In this document: positions 42,697 to 53,184 of the stretch, in pieces
Layout: every line of letters begins with the position of its first letter
How positions within the stretch are numbered: the stretch's first letter is position 1
DNA from: Chryseobacterium tructae
GTDB lineage: Bacteria > Bacteroidota > Bacteroidia > Flavobacteriales > Weeksellaceae
Assembly: GCF_030409875.1 (NCBI RefSeq)
Contig: NZ_JAUFQR010000003.1
Coordinates: 682,001 to 746,000, forward strand
Direction: 5' to 3'
Length of the DNA: 64,000 bases
Position numbers and translations under genes: made by a program
The notes under the pieces: model-generated
Databases searched by the model: none
The model's input: the letters and a program-made list of their open reading frames with translations, nothing else
What the model was told of the DNA's origin: nothing

Positions 42697-45412
42697 GTGA
42701 ATATGAAAAAAAATATTTCCTTATTTCTGATGCTCTTCATGACAGTGTTCATCTTTGCTCAGAAAACAATTTCCGGAAAAATTACGGATGATGATGGGAT
42801 AGGGATACCAAGTGCGAGTGTCACCATCGAAGAACCCGGTAAAGATGCCATTCTTGCCTATGGAATTACCAATTCCAAAGGAGAATATAAGGTTACTTTA
42901 CCTCTCCGGAATCCAATGTAGATCTTAAAGTAAAAGCGTTTAATCAAAAACCTCTTACCAAGCAGATCAGCAACAGCGATCAGACCCTGAATTTTAAAAT
43001 GCAATCTGAAGCTACAGAAATTAAGGAAGTTCAGCTAAAAACCAAAATGATCACTGCAAAAGGGGATACCATTTCCTACGATCTTAAAGCATTTAATAGT
43101 AAGAATGACAGAACATTAGCTGATGTAATGAAGAAATTCCGGGGATTGAAGTGAATACAGACGGCACGATTCTTTATCAGGGAAATGCAATCAATAAATT
43201 CTACGTTAACGGAAAAGATCTTATGGAAGGCGGCTATGGTACGATCAACAATTCTTTGCCCAAAGACGCTGTACAAAAAGTAGAAGTTCTTGAAAATCAC
43301 CAGCCAGTAAAGATCCTTCAAGATAAAGTACCTTCAGATCAAGCAGCGATCAATATCAAACTGAAGAATTCTGTAACGATGACGGGTCGTGGTGAAGTAG
43401 GAACAGGCTTTGGAGAACCATGGCTTTGGAATGTAAAGCTTACGCCTATGTTTTTCGGACAGAAAAGCCAGTGGGTAGTCAATTACAAAACCAATAATAT
43501 GGGCGAGCAGGTGGAAAATGAAGGAAATATTCTGGCCTTTGGAAATAGCTGGGAAGGAAGAAGGGGTAATGTTTCTCAAAATAATTGGTTAAGTGTTGAA
43601 AATGCTGAGACACCCAATCTTCCGGTAAAAAGATATCTATTGAACAGTGTGCACTATCTTTCTGCCAATTACCTTACCAATATTGATAAGAAAAAAGAAT
43701 GGGAACTTAAAGCCAACGCTAATTATACAAATAACGCGGTGGAAAGAGAATCAAATACTTCCACTACGGATATTCAACAAGGAACAAAGTATAATACGAG
43801 GTTTTTGAATCATTTTTATACGGATAAATTAAAAGGAGAATTAATCTTTACTAAAAATGCAAAAAAGGGATTCTTCAAAAATACAACTACATTTTCTCAG
43901 TTTTGGAACGCAGACAGAGCCTTTGCAGAGAGAAATGACAAAACAGGATATAGATTTGGGAATGAGGCGCTAGAGTCTCCAACGTCATCATTCCAGAACT
44001 CCTTGAGTACGATCATCCCCTGGAAAGAAAAAATGGTAAACTTTAAATCTTATGTCAGTTATCAGGATGATAAACAGGTATTGGAAATTACACCAGCAGA
44101 TTATTTAAAGTTTCCTTACAAAGCCCCGGATAGTACAAAATTTTCAACCATTCAATTTACTCCGGGAAGTTCAGTTTTACAGAGTTTTAGAATTAAAAGC
44201 TTAGATACATCGCATTCTGCAAATATTAGTTTTTCTACGAAGGGATGGACATTTACGCCGCAAGTTGGAATTGACTTTTCTTCAGATAAATTAACCACCG
44301 ATTTTTATGGAATTACTAATAATAATCAACCAGATTTCACTAGCCCAGCTTACGAAAACAATTTGAAATTTACTAGAGTTAACCCATCTGCTTCCGTTGG
44401 AATTAATTATAAATCAGAATCATGGAGTCTATTTTCTAGTTTCCCGGTTAATTTTAATAATATAAAAGCTGAAGATGAATTCAGAAATGTTTCAAAGTCT
44501 TTAAATAAAGTAACCTTTACACCTAATATTTTTGCACAATATTCCTTTGCATCTTTCTTCAAAGCAAGTATGAGCGGAGGAATCACCAATAATTTTGGAG
44601 ATATACAAACCGCATATGCAGGATATATTTTGACAAGTCCGGGAGGATTTAATGTAATGAATCCTAAAAATCCAATACCTGAGACAACCACGAAAAATGG
44701 GGGAGTTCGATTGGAGTACAGAAACCCGCTTAATAATCTCTTCTTTAATGTAGGGTATAGATTAAGTGATGCTAAAAACAATTTATTGGCATCAAGTGTT
44801 GTCAATGAGTTAGGATTCAGTGTAATTGAATATATCGAACGTGAAAACAAAAGAACAAGCAATAGCTATTATGCAGAAATTGGCAAGTATTTTCCAAAAT
44901 TTAAAACCAATGCTTCTTTTAACTTCACGAATAGTTTATCAAAATCACAGTTGATAAGAAATGCGGATTTAATTGATAATAAAACCGATGCAAATACACT
45001 AGGATTTAAATTTAATAATACTTATTTCTCATGGATGAGTGTAGACTTTAATGCTACTAAAACCTGGAGTAAGCAATCAAATGCTTATCTGACGGGAAAC
45101 TTAGGAAAAGTTGAAGGCTATACACACAATTTAAATGTATTCTTCTATCCTTTGGAAGGTCATACGCTTGGTTTCTATTGGGATCAGATCAATTCAAAAT
45201 TGGGGGACACAAAATTCAACAATGGATTTTTTGACGTATCCTATCAGTTCAGCTGGACTAAGAAAAAAGTTGATTTCGAACTAAAATGGATGAATATTGC
45301 AGACAGAAAAGTGTTTGAAAAAGTGAGCGTAAAAGATGCAACGATTGAGCAAACAACAATGCAGCTCCGTCCTAGTCAGGTAATGCTTACCGTAAAATTC
45401 AACTTTAAATAA
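42697..45412 (+). CDS. Outer-membrane beta-barrel protein with N-terminal carboxypeptidase-regulatory-like domain, two frameshifts
   Basis: A gene of about 905 residues split into three frames. Signal peptide plus CarboxypepD-regulatory-like domain at the start (ISGKITDDDGIGIPSASVTI). At T run 42897-42899 one base appears lost: the shifted frame reads TSPESNVDLKVKAFNQ and continues to near 43138, where a second one-base loss precedes PGIEVNTDGTILYQ, the plug-like region (INKFYVNGKDLM). The remaining 700 residues are an outer-membrane barrel of the TonB-receptor type without a clear TonB box. Both breaks move the frame the same way. The group is often called outer membrane beta-barrel protein; substrate unknown. 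Confidence 0.78.
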
Positions 45413-45414
45413 AT

Positions 45415-45446
45415 AAAAAAACCAATCCGAACGGATTGGTTTTTTG
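45415..45446. terminator. Terminator between the outer-membrane protein gene and dinB-like gene
   Basis: CCAATCC / GGATTGG with a 4-base loop, A run before and T run after; serves both converging genes. Confidence 0.9.
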
Positions 45447-45464
45447 TTGAGATATATAAAAGAT

Positions 45465-45962
45465 TTAAAAGGCTTGATGATCTGCAGAAGGGCCATAGCT
45501 TCCCGGTAAAGGAATATCATTGATTCTGTAATAAACACCCAATTGTGCCCTGTGATGAGTGATTTGGTTTAACGCATGACGAATAGACTCATATTTAGAC
45601 CATTTTGCTAATTCCTGGCCGTTGTTTTTTAATGCCCAGCTGGCATTAAGATCATTTTCTTGAGCCTTTTCAAGAGCCTCTTTCCCGGATTTAAAATTCT
45701 GATCAAGGGTTTGGAGAAGATCCTCACGGGTAAAAATTTGTTTAGGCTGATAATCCCCATTGGCAAAATCAAGCTCCGAAGTAGTGAGCATGGTATTTGG
45801 CCATTCAAAAATTTCTGCGATGTGTGTGGCGAGTGGCAACATTTTCATGCTTTTTTCATGAGGAGCATAGTCATTTTTTTCGTCAGGATAAGTTTCAAAG
45901 AATTTTCTGGTCGTCTGATATTCAGCTTCCAGCTCATTTTTAAATTGTGATAAAGTATCCAT
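45465..45962 (-). CDS. DinB-family four-helix protein
   Basis: 165 residues. The DinB/YfiT-type pattern is present: a mid-protein LATHIAEIFEWP (first metal His) and, near residue 133, THHRAQLGVYY with two further histidines. The fold binds a divalent metal and includes thiol-dependent transferases and proteins of unknown role. No neighbour indicates a substrate. Confidence 0.85.
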   Translation of the reverse strand: MDTLSQFKNELEAEYQTTRKFFETYPDEKNDYAPHEKSMKMLPLATHIAEIFEWPNTMLTTSELDFANGDYQPKQIFTREDLLQTLDQNFKSGKEALEKAQENDLNASWALKNNGQELAKWSKYESIRHALNQITHHRAQLGVYYRINDIPLPGSYGPSADHQAF

Positions 45963-46185
45963 AATATTTTGTTTTTGAGAAACTTAAAGGTAAAACTTTT
46001 ACCGCTGAAAATGTTGTAAGAGAATCATAATTTTTTGCCACCGCCTCTATTTTTTTGTACAAATTATTATTCATTTACTATTCGCTTTCATTCTAATCCT
46101 CCTCATTCTGTTTTTTGTAGAAAAATAAATTGAAAAAAACTGTAACAAATTATCAATCGTGATTACTAATTAATAAAATCGAGAA

Positions 46186-47091
46186 ATGAAAAAGCTATTT
46201 TCAGTATTTCTTATTGCACTTTTTGCCTTTGCCAACGCTCAGGATGGTAAAGAAACGGCTAACCGATTCTTTTATGAATTGACTTTTAAGCCGAAGAAAG
46301 ATTCCGCGAAGTTGGATAAGGTAATTACCATTCTGGATATTACGGATAAAAACAGATCCATTTATCAGGATTATACCATTATTTCACAAGATTCTATCAT
46401 GAAAGTGGAAATAGAAGCAATGAAAAAAGCAGGGATCATGAAAGACCTTTCAAAGTCTTTAAAAGCTCCAAAGATTACCTCAAAAGTATATAAGTTTTAT
46501 CCGGGGATGAAAATTCAATATGTCGATAAAGTGGCTAATGGTTTTACGCCTACCACTATTGGATATAGTGAAGACTTAAAGTTCAATTGGAACATTCTCA
46601 GCGATAAGCAAAAAATTGGGGAGTATAATGCTCAAAAAGCAACTACTGAATTTGGCGGAAGAACTTGGACAGCCTGGTTTAGCACAGATATTCCTTTTCA
46701 GGATGGTCCCTATAAATTCTATGGATTACCAGGGCTTATTGTAAAGATTGAAGATGCCGACAAAAACTATTCCTGGATATTACAAGGAAATAAAAAAGTA
46801 AAAGACTATACAGAACTTTCTTATGCTGACAATCTTATGAATGTCTCAGCCAAAGTGAACGAACTGTCAAGAGAAAAATTTGAAAAAACATTCAGTGATT
46901 TCAAGAAAGACCCATTTGCTTCCGTACGTCCAATGATGACACAGGAAATGATGTCGAAATCAATTCCAGGTATGGACGGAACAATTGGCGACATGATGAA
47001 AAAGCAGGAAAAGCATTACAAAGACTTTTATAATGCTAATGATAACCCTATCGAAAAAGGACAGCCTTCTTCAGCTCAAAAGAAAAAATAA
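46186..47091 (+). CDS. GLPGLI family protein
   Basis: 301 residues with a signal peptide (about 1-18, ending FANAQ). The name-giving motif is literally present: YKFYGLPGLIVKIED near residue 185. Family members in Bacteroidota are secreted, probably periplasmic, with unknown function; in related genomes they often accompany TonB-linked outer-membrane proteins. The C-terminus is lysine-rich. Terminator follows. Confidence 0.92.
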   Translation: MKKLFSVFLIALFAFANAQDGKETANRFFYELTFKPKKDSAKLDKVITILDITDKNRSIYQDYTIISQDSIMKVEIEAMKKAGIMKDLSKSLKAPKITSKVYKFYPGMKIQYVDKVANGFTPTTIGYSEDLKFNWNILSDKQKIGEYNAQKATTEFGGRTWTAWFSTDIPFQDGPYKFYGLPGLIVKIEDADKNYSWILQGNKKVKDYTELSYADNLMNVSAKVNELSREKFEKTFSDFKKDPFASVRPMMTQEMMSKSIPGMDGTIGDMMKKQEKHYKDFYNANDNPIEKGQPSSAQKKK

Positions 47092-47119
47092 GCATTCATA
47101 TCAACTAAATTATATTCCG

Positions 47120-47160
47120 AATCAACCCAGGTACAGCAATGTGTTTGGGTTGATTTTTTT
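47120..47160 (+). terminator. Terminator of the GLPGLI gene
   Basis: AATCAACCCA / TGGGTTGATT with a 16-base loop, followed by a T run. Confidence 0.8.
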
Positions 47161-47173
47161 ATAGGCTAAACGT

Positions 47174-47205
47174 TATTTAGATTAAATTTAAATAGCGTAT
47201 ATTTG
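47174..47205 (+). promoter_or_regulatory. feo promoter with an imperfect palindrome, possible iron-repressor operator
   Basis: TATATTTG at 47198-47205 is an exact TAnnTTTG, 22 bases before the feoA start. Just upstream TATTTAGAT-TAA-ATTTAAATA (47174-47194) is a near-perfect palindrome with one mismatched pair. That position suits a DtxR- or Fur-like repressor site. Confidence 0.5.
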
Positions 47206-47226
47206 CACTACTAAAAAATTAGGGCT

Positions 47227-47481
47227 TTGAAAGAGAAAGAATTACATAAATTAAGTGGATTTCCCAAAAATAAAATGGGAAAGATATTGGGATATGATAA
47301 TGACCATCTGAAAATGCCTAATAAAATCATTGAAATGGGGCTCCTTCCGGAGACTGTTTTCAGGATTTTGTACCAGGCTCCATTTAATGGACCGATGTAT
47401 GTGGAGTTTGGAGCAGAGAAAAGCCGGATTGCTCTTCGTGAGGAAGAAGGAGATTATATCATTGTTGAAGAATTGAATTAA
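47227..47481 (+). CDS. feoA: FeoA-like ferrous iron transport accessory protein
   Basis: 84 residues, starting at a TTG (no ATG is suitably placed). The SH3-like FeoA fold is suggested by LHKLSGFPKNKMGKILG, IIEMGLLPETVFRIL and SRIALREEEGDYIIVEE. FeoA helps FeoB take up Fe(II). Its stop overlaps the feoB ATG by one base. Identification rests partly on the feoB neighbour. Confidence 0.88.
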   Translation: MKEKELHKLSGFPKNKMGKILGYDNDHLKMPNKIIEMGLLPETVFRILYQAPFNGPMYVEFGAEKSRIALREEEGDYIIVEELN

Positions 47482-49514
47482 TGCAGGCAAACAAGAAAAA
47501 ACAGATACTTTTAGTTGGGAATCCGAATGTAGGAAAATCAACGGTTTTTAATGCACTTTGTAACAAAAAGCAGAAAACCGGAAATTATGCTGGTGTTACC
47601 GTTGCAAGCCATTCGGGAAACTATACCTATAAAAATGAAGATGTTGAAGTCATTGACCTTCCGGGTTCTTACAGCGTGTATCCGAGCTCAGAGGACGAGG
47701 CTATTTTTTCAAAATACCTTATTGATGAGCAGGAGAACTATGCAGGAGTTGTTTATATTCTTGAAGCATTAAGTTTAAAAAGAGGGCTTCTTTTGTTTCA
47801 GCAGATTCAGGATCTAGGGATTCCTATGATTTTGATTGTCAATCAGATTGACCAAGCAGAAAGGAGAGGTATTACAATAGATATTCAAAAATTTTCAGAA
47901 GCATTAGGCATTAAGATTATTCAAACCAATGCTAAAGAGCAGATTGGAATCAATGAAGTAAAAGATGCCGTTTTCAATAGCGAATTTGTAAAAACAGATA
48001 AAGCTTCCTTTGAAACCCCTAATGAGCACAAAGATTTTCTTCAGAAAATAAAGTCTCACAAAGGTTTTGATAATGAGTATAAAGCTTGGATGAGCATTTC
48101 AATGGGAACGGATCTTGGAAAGCTGGAATCTGTAATGAATCAGATCAGTGAATCAGAGTCTAAGAGTCTAGTGCCTAAAAGATTACAAGTTCAGGAAACT
48201 GTCCGAAGATATCAAAATGTAGATAAAATACTGGAGAATGTAATTTCTAAAAAACCTCAGTTTAAAGAATTGTTGACAGAGAAACTGGATAAAGTTTTGG
48301 TACACAAATTCTGGGGATATGTTGTTTTTATGTTGATTCTATTGGTCATTTTCCAAAGTGTTTTCTTCCTGGCAGAATATCCAATGAACTGGATCGAGAG
48401 TTTCTTCTCATGGTTTTCGGCCTTTACAAAAGAACATCTTCCAGATGGACCGGTTAACTCTTTAATTTCAAATGGAATTGTGCCGGGAATTGGAGGGATT
48501 GTCGTTTTTGCACCACAAATCGGAATTTTACTGTACTTCCTTTACTTATTGGAAGATTCTGGATATATGGCAAGAGTCGTTTTCCTGATGGATAGGCTTC
48601 TTCGTCCTTTTGGACTGAATGGGAAAAGTATAGTTCCTCTGGTGTCGGGAACAGCATGTGCAATTCCGGCTGTTATTTCTACTCGAAACATTGAGAATGT
48701 TAAAGAAAGATTGCTGACGATTTTGGTAACACCATTTATGACGTGTTCAGCAAGACTTCCGGTATATAGTATCATCATCGGATTGATTATTTCAGAAGGA
48801 TCATTTTTAGGAATAAAATATAAAGCTTTGGTGCTAATGGGGATGTATCTGTTAGGATTCTTAGTCGCATTATTTTCTGCAGCTATTCTGAAAAGATTTA
48901 TTAAAGAAAACGGAAAGACCTATTTGGTAATGGATCTTCCTGCTTATAAAAAACCACTTTTTGGCTATGACTTCAAAATGGTGTTGGGGAAAGTTTGGGA
49001 CTTCATTACCGGAGCTGGAAAAATAATCTTTATTGTAAGTATTATTATCTGGTTTTTAAGCTATTTCGGCCCTAAACAACAACCTAATGAAATGGTTGCT
49101 GCAAATGTTGAACTAGATCACTCTTACCTTGCTAAAATGGGTAAAGGAATAGAACCCGTAATTGCTCCGTTAGGATACGACTGGAAAATGGGAGTAGGAA
49201 TCCTGACCAGCTTTGTAGCAAGAGAAGTCTTCGTAGGGACCATGTCAACGCTTTACAGCCTTGAAGATGATGCTCCGGAGGTAAAAGTGATCGATAAGAT
49301 GAGAAGAGATGTAAAACCAAACGGAGAAAAAGTCTTCAGTTTTGCAACAGGAATTTCCGTTCTTCTGTTCTACGCATTTGCAATGCAGTGTGTGTCTACA
49401 CTTGCAGTAGTCTATAGAGAAACCAAAAGCTGGAAATGGACAGGCTTTCAGGTAGCTATGATGACAGGTTTGGCATATTTTGTGTCGATGATAGTATATC
49501 AAATTTTAAAGTAA
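47481..49514 (+). CDS. feoB: Ferrous iron transporter FeoB
   Basis: 677 residues. The N-terminal G domain has GNPNVGKST (residues 13-21), GNYAGVTV (G2), DLPGSYSVYP (G3) and NQIDQ (G4). About eight membrane segments follow from residue 275, including the Gate signatures SGTACAIPAV and FMTCSARLPVY, the cysteine-bearing segments typical of FeoB. It is an inner-membrane, nucleotide-dependent Fe(II) importer. Translationally coupled to feoA and to the next small gene. Confidence 0.97.
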   Translation: MQANKKKQILLVGNPNVGKSTVFNALCNKKQKTGNYAGVTVASHSGNYTYKNEDVEVIDLPGSYSVYPSSEDEAIFSKYLIDEQENYAGVVYILEALSLKRGLLLFQQIQDLGIPMILIVNQIDQAERRGITIDIQKFSEALGIKIIQTNAKEQIGINEVKDAVFNSEFVKTDKASFETPNEHKDFLQKIKSHKGFDNEYKAWMSISMGTDLGKLESVMNQISESESKSLVPKRLQVQETVRRYQNVDKILENVISKKPQFKELLTEKLDKVLVHKFWGYVVFMLILLVIFQSVFFLAEYPMNWIESFFSWFSAFTKEHLPDGPVNSLISNGIVPGIGGIVVFAPQIGILLYFLYLLEDSGYMARVVFLMDRLLRPFGLNGKSIVPLVSGTACAIPAVISTRNIENVKERLLTILVTPFMTCSARLPVYSIIIGLIISEGSFLGIKYKALVLMGMYLLGFLVALFSAAILKRFIKENGKTYLVMDLPAYKKPLFGYDFKMVLGKVWDFITGAGKIIFIVSIIIWFLSYFGPKQQPNEMVAANVELDHSYLAKMGKGIEPVIAPLGYDWKMGVGILTSFVAREVFVGTMSTLYSLEDDAPEVKVIDKMRRDVKPNGEKVFSFATGISVLLFYAFAMQCVSTLAVVYRETKSWKWTGFQVAMMTGLAYFVSMIVYQILK

Positions 49515-49666
49515 TGGATTCTTCATTAATTTTTCAATACGTACTGATTGCTTTATTAGTAGCATTTGCTTGTTACTCTTTATTCAAAGTGTTTAAAAAG
49601 AATTTTGCTCCTAAGAAGTTCAGTTCCAAAAGATCAGGCTGCGATAAAGATTGCGGGTGTTCTTAA
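49514..49666 (+). CDS. FeoB-associated Cys-rich membrane protein
   Basis: 50 residues starting at the ATG that overlaps the feoB stop (TAATG). One transmembrane helix (YVLIALLVAFACYSLFKVF) is followed by a basic segment and a cysteine-rich end (SGCDKDCGCS). Small proteins like this follow feoB in many Bacteroidota and may play the FeoC role. A longer in-frame reading from 49436 would overlap feoB deeply and is not used. Confidence 0.85.
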   Translation: MDSSLIFQYVLIALLVAFACYSLFKVFKKNFAPKKFSSKRSGCDKDCGCS

Positions 49667-49732
49667 CATGAATGTCACTGGATAATTGAAAAAAATGTAG
49701 TATTTTCATTTTTTTAATTTAAAATATCCAGA

Positions 49733-50746
49733 TTGAGTCTTACAAGAGATGTATTTGTTGTATTGTTTGTCCTGTTGGCTATCCAAGTCAATGCGCAAAG
49801 AGATACCACAGACATAAAGTCTTACGCAGATCAGGTAATGATTCGTGCCAATCTGGACACCAATATTGAAAGCTATATTTTTACAGAAGGAGAAAAAGGA
49901 AATGAAAAAAAACAGGTTTTCTCCATCAATAATAAAACAAAAGTTTCTTTTTCTATAGATTATAGGATCATAAGTGCTACGATATCCTTTGCACCCCATT
50001 TCTTTGCAGGAAATAAAGATAACGACCTGAAAGGGAATAGTTCTTATACCGATTTCAGTGTCAGATTTTTTCCCAACAGACTGATCCAGAACCTGTATTA
50101 CAAAAACGTCAAAGGCTTTTATATTGAAAATATGAAAGATATCTTTCCCAATTGGAAGGAAGGAGATCCTTATATGCAATTCCCAGACTTAAGAATACAA
50201 AGCTTTGGAGGCTCTACCGCCTATATTCTGAATAAAAATTTTTCCGCAAGAAGCATCTACACTCAAGGTGAATGGCAAAAGAAAAGCAGTGGAAGCTGGG
50301 TTCCTTTTCTGGATTATGACCTTACCATTTTAAGAAACAAAGTAGAAGATAAGAATGCCAAAGAAACACAGTATAAATTAGGTGCTAATATGGGCTATTT
50401 CTACAACTGGGTGCTTGGGAAAAATGTAAATATAGCCCCTTATTTTGCCCTCGGACTTGGAGGGAAATTTTCAACCTATCGCAATGTTTTTGGGGATGAT
50501 TTGGTAAAGAATGTTCAATACCTGACCCTAAGAATGGAAGGTGGGCTTCATATAGGATATAATACAGACCGTTTTCTATTCGGTGGAAAAATGAATTTCA
50601 GTGCCTATGCTTATAATCAAAAAAGAGATCAAACCATACAGAACAATAGTCTGTATGGTTTGCTGTATATTGGCTATCGTTTTGCCCCTCCGAGAGTTGT
50701 GAAAGATACGTATGATAAAGTTCAAAAAAAGATTCCTGTTTTATAA
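49733..50746 (+). CDS. DUF4421 family outer-membrane protein
   Basis: 337 residues from a TTG start, with a signal peptide (about 1-21, VVLFVLLAIQVNAQ). The body is alternating beta strands ending in aromatic residues with GYNTDRFLFGGKMNF and a barrel-like GLLYIGYRF. DUF4421 proteins are predicted outer-membrane barrels of unknown role. No link to the feo genes is needed; a 66-base gap separates them. Confidence 0.75.
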   Translation: MSLTRDVFVVLFVLLAIQVNAQRDTTDIKSYADQVMIRANLDTNIESYIFTEGEKGNEKKQVFSINNKTKVSFSIDYRIISATISFAPHFFAGNKDNDLKGNSSYTDFSVRFFPNRLIQNLYYKNVKGFYIENMKDIFPNWKEGDPYMQFPDLRIQSFGGSTAYILNKNFSARSIYTQGEWQKKSSGSWVPFLDYDLTILRNKVEDKNAKETQYKLGANMGYFYNWVLGKNVNIAPYFALGLGGKFSTYRNVFGDDLVKNVQYLTLRMEGGLHIGYNTDRFLFGGKMNFSAYAYNQKRDQTIQNNSLYGLLYIGYRFAPPRVVKDTYDKVQKKIPVL

Positions 50747-50764
50747 GGTCAATGTCTTTTTAAG

Positions 50765-50772
50765 TATCTTTG
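50765..50772 (+). promoter_or_regulatory. Candidate -7 element for glmM
   Basis: TATCTTTG, an exact TAnnTTTG, 44 bases before the glmM start. Confidence 0.5.
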
Positions 50773-50815
50773 TTTCGCATAAATTATTACACTAATCAAT
50801 AAGAAATAAAACAGA

Positions 50816-52197
50816 ATGTCGTTAATAAAATCTATTTCGGGAATCCGAGGAACCATAGGGGGAAAAGTAAATGATAACTTGACACCATTAGATGTGGTAA
50901 AATTCGCTTCCGCATTCGGAACATGGCTTCAGAATAATAAAAATAAAAAAGACTTAACTCTTGTTATCGGAAGAGATGCCAGAATCTCAGGACAAATGGT
51001 TTCTTCACTGGTAACAGCAACATTACAGGGATTAGGAATCAATGTAGTAGATTTAGGGCTTTCTACAACCCCTACTGTTGAAATAATGGTTCCTGAGCTT
51101 AAAGCAGACGGAGGTATTATTCTTACTGCCTCTCACAATCCAAACAATGGAATGCGCTTAAGCTTTTGAATGAAAAAGGAGAATTCATCACCGGTGAAAA
51201 TGGAGCAGATGTACTTGCTTTGGCAGAAAGCGAAGACTTCAACTATGCAGAAGTAGATGACCTTGGAAAATATGAAACCAGAGAAGATGCTTTTGATATT
51301 CATATTCAACAAATTCTTGATTTACCAATGGTAGATGTTGAGGCCATCAAAGCTAAAAATTTTAAAGTGGTATTGGATGCTGTAAACTCTACAGGAGGAA
51401 TTGCTATCCCAATGTTATTAGATAAGTTAGGTTGTGAAACCGTTAAATTATATTGTGAACCAACAGGACATTTTCCACACAATCCCGAACCTTTAAAAGA
51501 GCATTTGGGAGACATCTGTGAATTGGTGAAAAAAGAAAATGCAGACCTTGGAGTTGTTGTAGATCCGGACGTAGACAGATTAGCCCTGATTGATGAAAAA
51601 GGAGAAATGTTCGGTGAAGAATATACATTGGTAGCTGTTGCAGATTACCTGTTAAAGCATAAAAACGGAGCCGCAATTTCTAACCTTTCTTCAAGCCGTG
51701 CTTTGAGAGATGTTGCACAATCACACAATTCAGAATACTTTGCAAGTGCAGTAGGAGAAGTGAATGTGGTGACTTTAATGAAAGAGAAGAACGCTGTAAT
51801 CGGTGGCGAAGGAAACGGAGGTATTATCTATCCGGAACTTCACTACGGAAGAGACTCTTTAGTAGGAGTAGCCTTATTCCTTACCCATTTAGCAAAAGAA
51901 AATAAGACGGTTTCTGAATTAAGAGCAGGATATCCAAGCTATTTTATGGGTAAAAAGAAAATAGAACTGACTCCGGAAATTGATGTAGATGCTATTCTAA
52001 GCAAAATGGAGAAAGAATATGAAAATGAAGACGTTTCTACAGTAGACGGTGTGAAAATAGATTTTGAAAACAATTGGGTTCACTTAAGAAAATCCAATAC
52101 AGAACCAATCATCAGAATTTATACGGAAGCAAAATCTCAGGAAGAAGCTGATAAATTAGGAGATGATATCATCGCTAAGATTAAAACTTTAATCTAA
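50816..52197 (+). CDS. glmM: Phosphoglucosamine mutase-like (GlmM family), interrupted by a one-base frameshift
   Basis: About 460 residues in two overlapping frames. The family interconverts glucosamine 6- and 1-phosphate toward UDP-GlcNAc; related phosphomannomutase/phosphoglucomutase enzymes share the motifs, so the exact substrate is by similarity. Start SISGIRGTIGG, active-site serine loop ILTASHNP, metal loop DPDVDRLAL, sugar-binding GGEGNGG and phosphate-binding RKSNTEPIIR are all present. At 51145 the first frame ends as NNGMRLSF; restoring one base gives NEWNALKLLNEKGEF, the expected continuation into the second frame. Likely a lost base rather than a real mutation, since the gene is essential. 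Confidence 0.85.
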
Positions 52198-52206
52198 ATA
52201 ATATAT

Positions 52207-52234
52207 AAGAACGGACTTGTTCCGTTCTTTTTTT
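52207..52234 (+). terminator. Terminator of glmM
   Basis: AAGAACGGA / TCCGTTCTT with a 5-base loop and a T run. Confidence 0.85.
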
Positions 52235-52242
52235 ATACCCGG

Positions 52243-52824
52243 ATGTTTGAACATATCAAAAATAGATTTCCCTTTCCCAAAGAGAAATGGAGAAAATTCT
52301 TAGGCAGCTTTGAAAGAATAGAAGTTCCTGCTAAAACCCTGCTTTTAAATGAAGGTGAAATTTCCACTAATGCTTTCTATCTGGAAAAAGGAATTGTAAG
52401 AGCCTGGTATAATAATGATGGTAAAGACGTTACCTTCCAATTCTTCCTGGAAAATACAATGTTTTCTTCCCTGGAAAGTTTTAAAAAAGGATTACCAAGC
52501 ATGGTTTCCTTTGAAACGGTGGAACCCTGTGTTTTGTATAAAATTAAAAAACCTGATGTAGAAGCATTTCTGGAAGAGATTTATGAAAATCCTGAAATGA
52601 GAACGTTTTTTATGGATGCCCTTTTCGAGAGAACCTTCGACTATATGAAACATTTCTTTTCCTTCATAAAAGATACTCCTCAACAGCGCTATATTCAGCT
52701 TACCCAACAAAAACCGGAAATCATTAAGAGAGTCCCCCAGCATTATATTGCTTCCTATTTAGGAATTACAACAGTACACCTCAGTAGAATAAAGGCTAAG
52801 ATATTGAAAGGGGAGAGTTCTTAG
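52243..52824 (+). CDS. Crp/Fnr-family transcription regulator
   Basis: 193 residues. The N-terminal cyclic-nucleotide-binding-like domain has LLLNEGEISTNAFYLEKGIV and FFLENTMFSSLESF; the C-terminal end has PQHYIASYLGITTVHLSRIK, a helix-turn-helix. The arginine/serine that contact cAMP in E. coli CRP are not preserved, so the effector is probably different or absent. No obvious target is adjacent. Confidence 0.87.
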   Translation: MFEHIKNRFPFPKEKWRKFLGSFERIEVPAKTLLLNEGEISTNAFYLEKGIVRAWYNNDGKDVTFQFFLENTMFSSLESFKKGLPSMVSFETVEPCVLYKIKKPDVEAFLEEIYENPEMRTFFMDALFERTFDYMKHFFSFIKDTPQQRYIQLTQQKPEIIKRVPQHYIASYLGITTVHLSRIKAKILKGESS

Positions 52825-52894
52825 GCTGGAAGAAGGATGCTGGAAGATGGAAGTTCTCACAGACGATATGCAGATGAAGGAACAAATGAATTAG

Positions 52895-53052
52895 ATTTTA
52901 ACGCAGCCGCAAAGAATTAAAAAATGATGCTCATAAAACGTACGAAAAGGCGTTTCACTTAGCGATGTTCGTCTTCTTAGCTGAGCAAAGCGCCCTTGCG
53001 AACGAAAAATAAAACAGCATGATAAAGAACCTAGCGAACCTTGCGTTTTAAT
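52895..53052. repeat. Dispersed intergenic repeat, copy A
   Basis: The core 52949-53008 matches the reverse complement of 55988-56047 at roughly four of five positions, with the shared GGCGTTT and ACTTAGCGATGTTCG exact. Both copies have ends resembling ATTTTAAC...GCGTTTTAA and lie next to CTGGAAG/CTTCCAG phrases. It fills most of the 360-base gap 52825-53184, which has no gene. Confidence 0.65.
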
Positions 53053-53159
53053 CCTTTTCACTAGTACTTACGACTCATATAACTTCCAGCTTCCCTTTTC
53101 CAGCTTCCATTCTTCACTAACTGATAACAAATGTTATCGTCCCTCCATTTTCTCCGCCA

Positions 53160-53167
53160 TAATTTTG
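53160..53167 (+). promoter_or_regulatory. Candidate -7 element for the quinone-oxidoreductase-like gene
   Basis: TAATTTTG fits TAnnTTTG, 18 bases before the ATG. Confidence 0.45.
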
Positions 53168-53184
53168 TATAAAAATTTAAAGTA

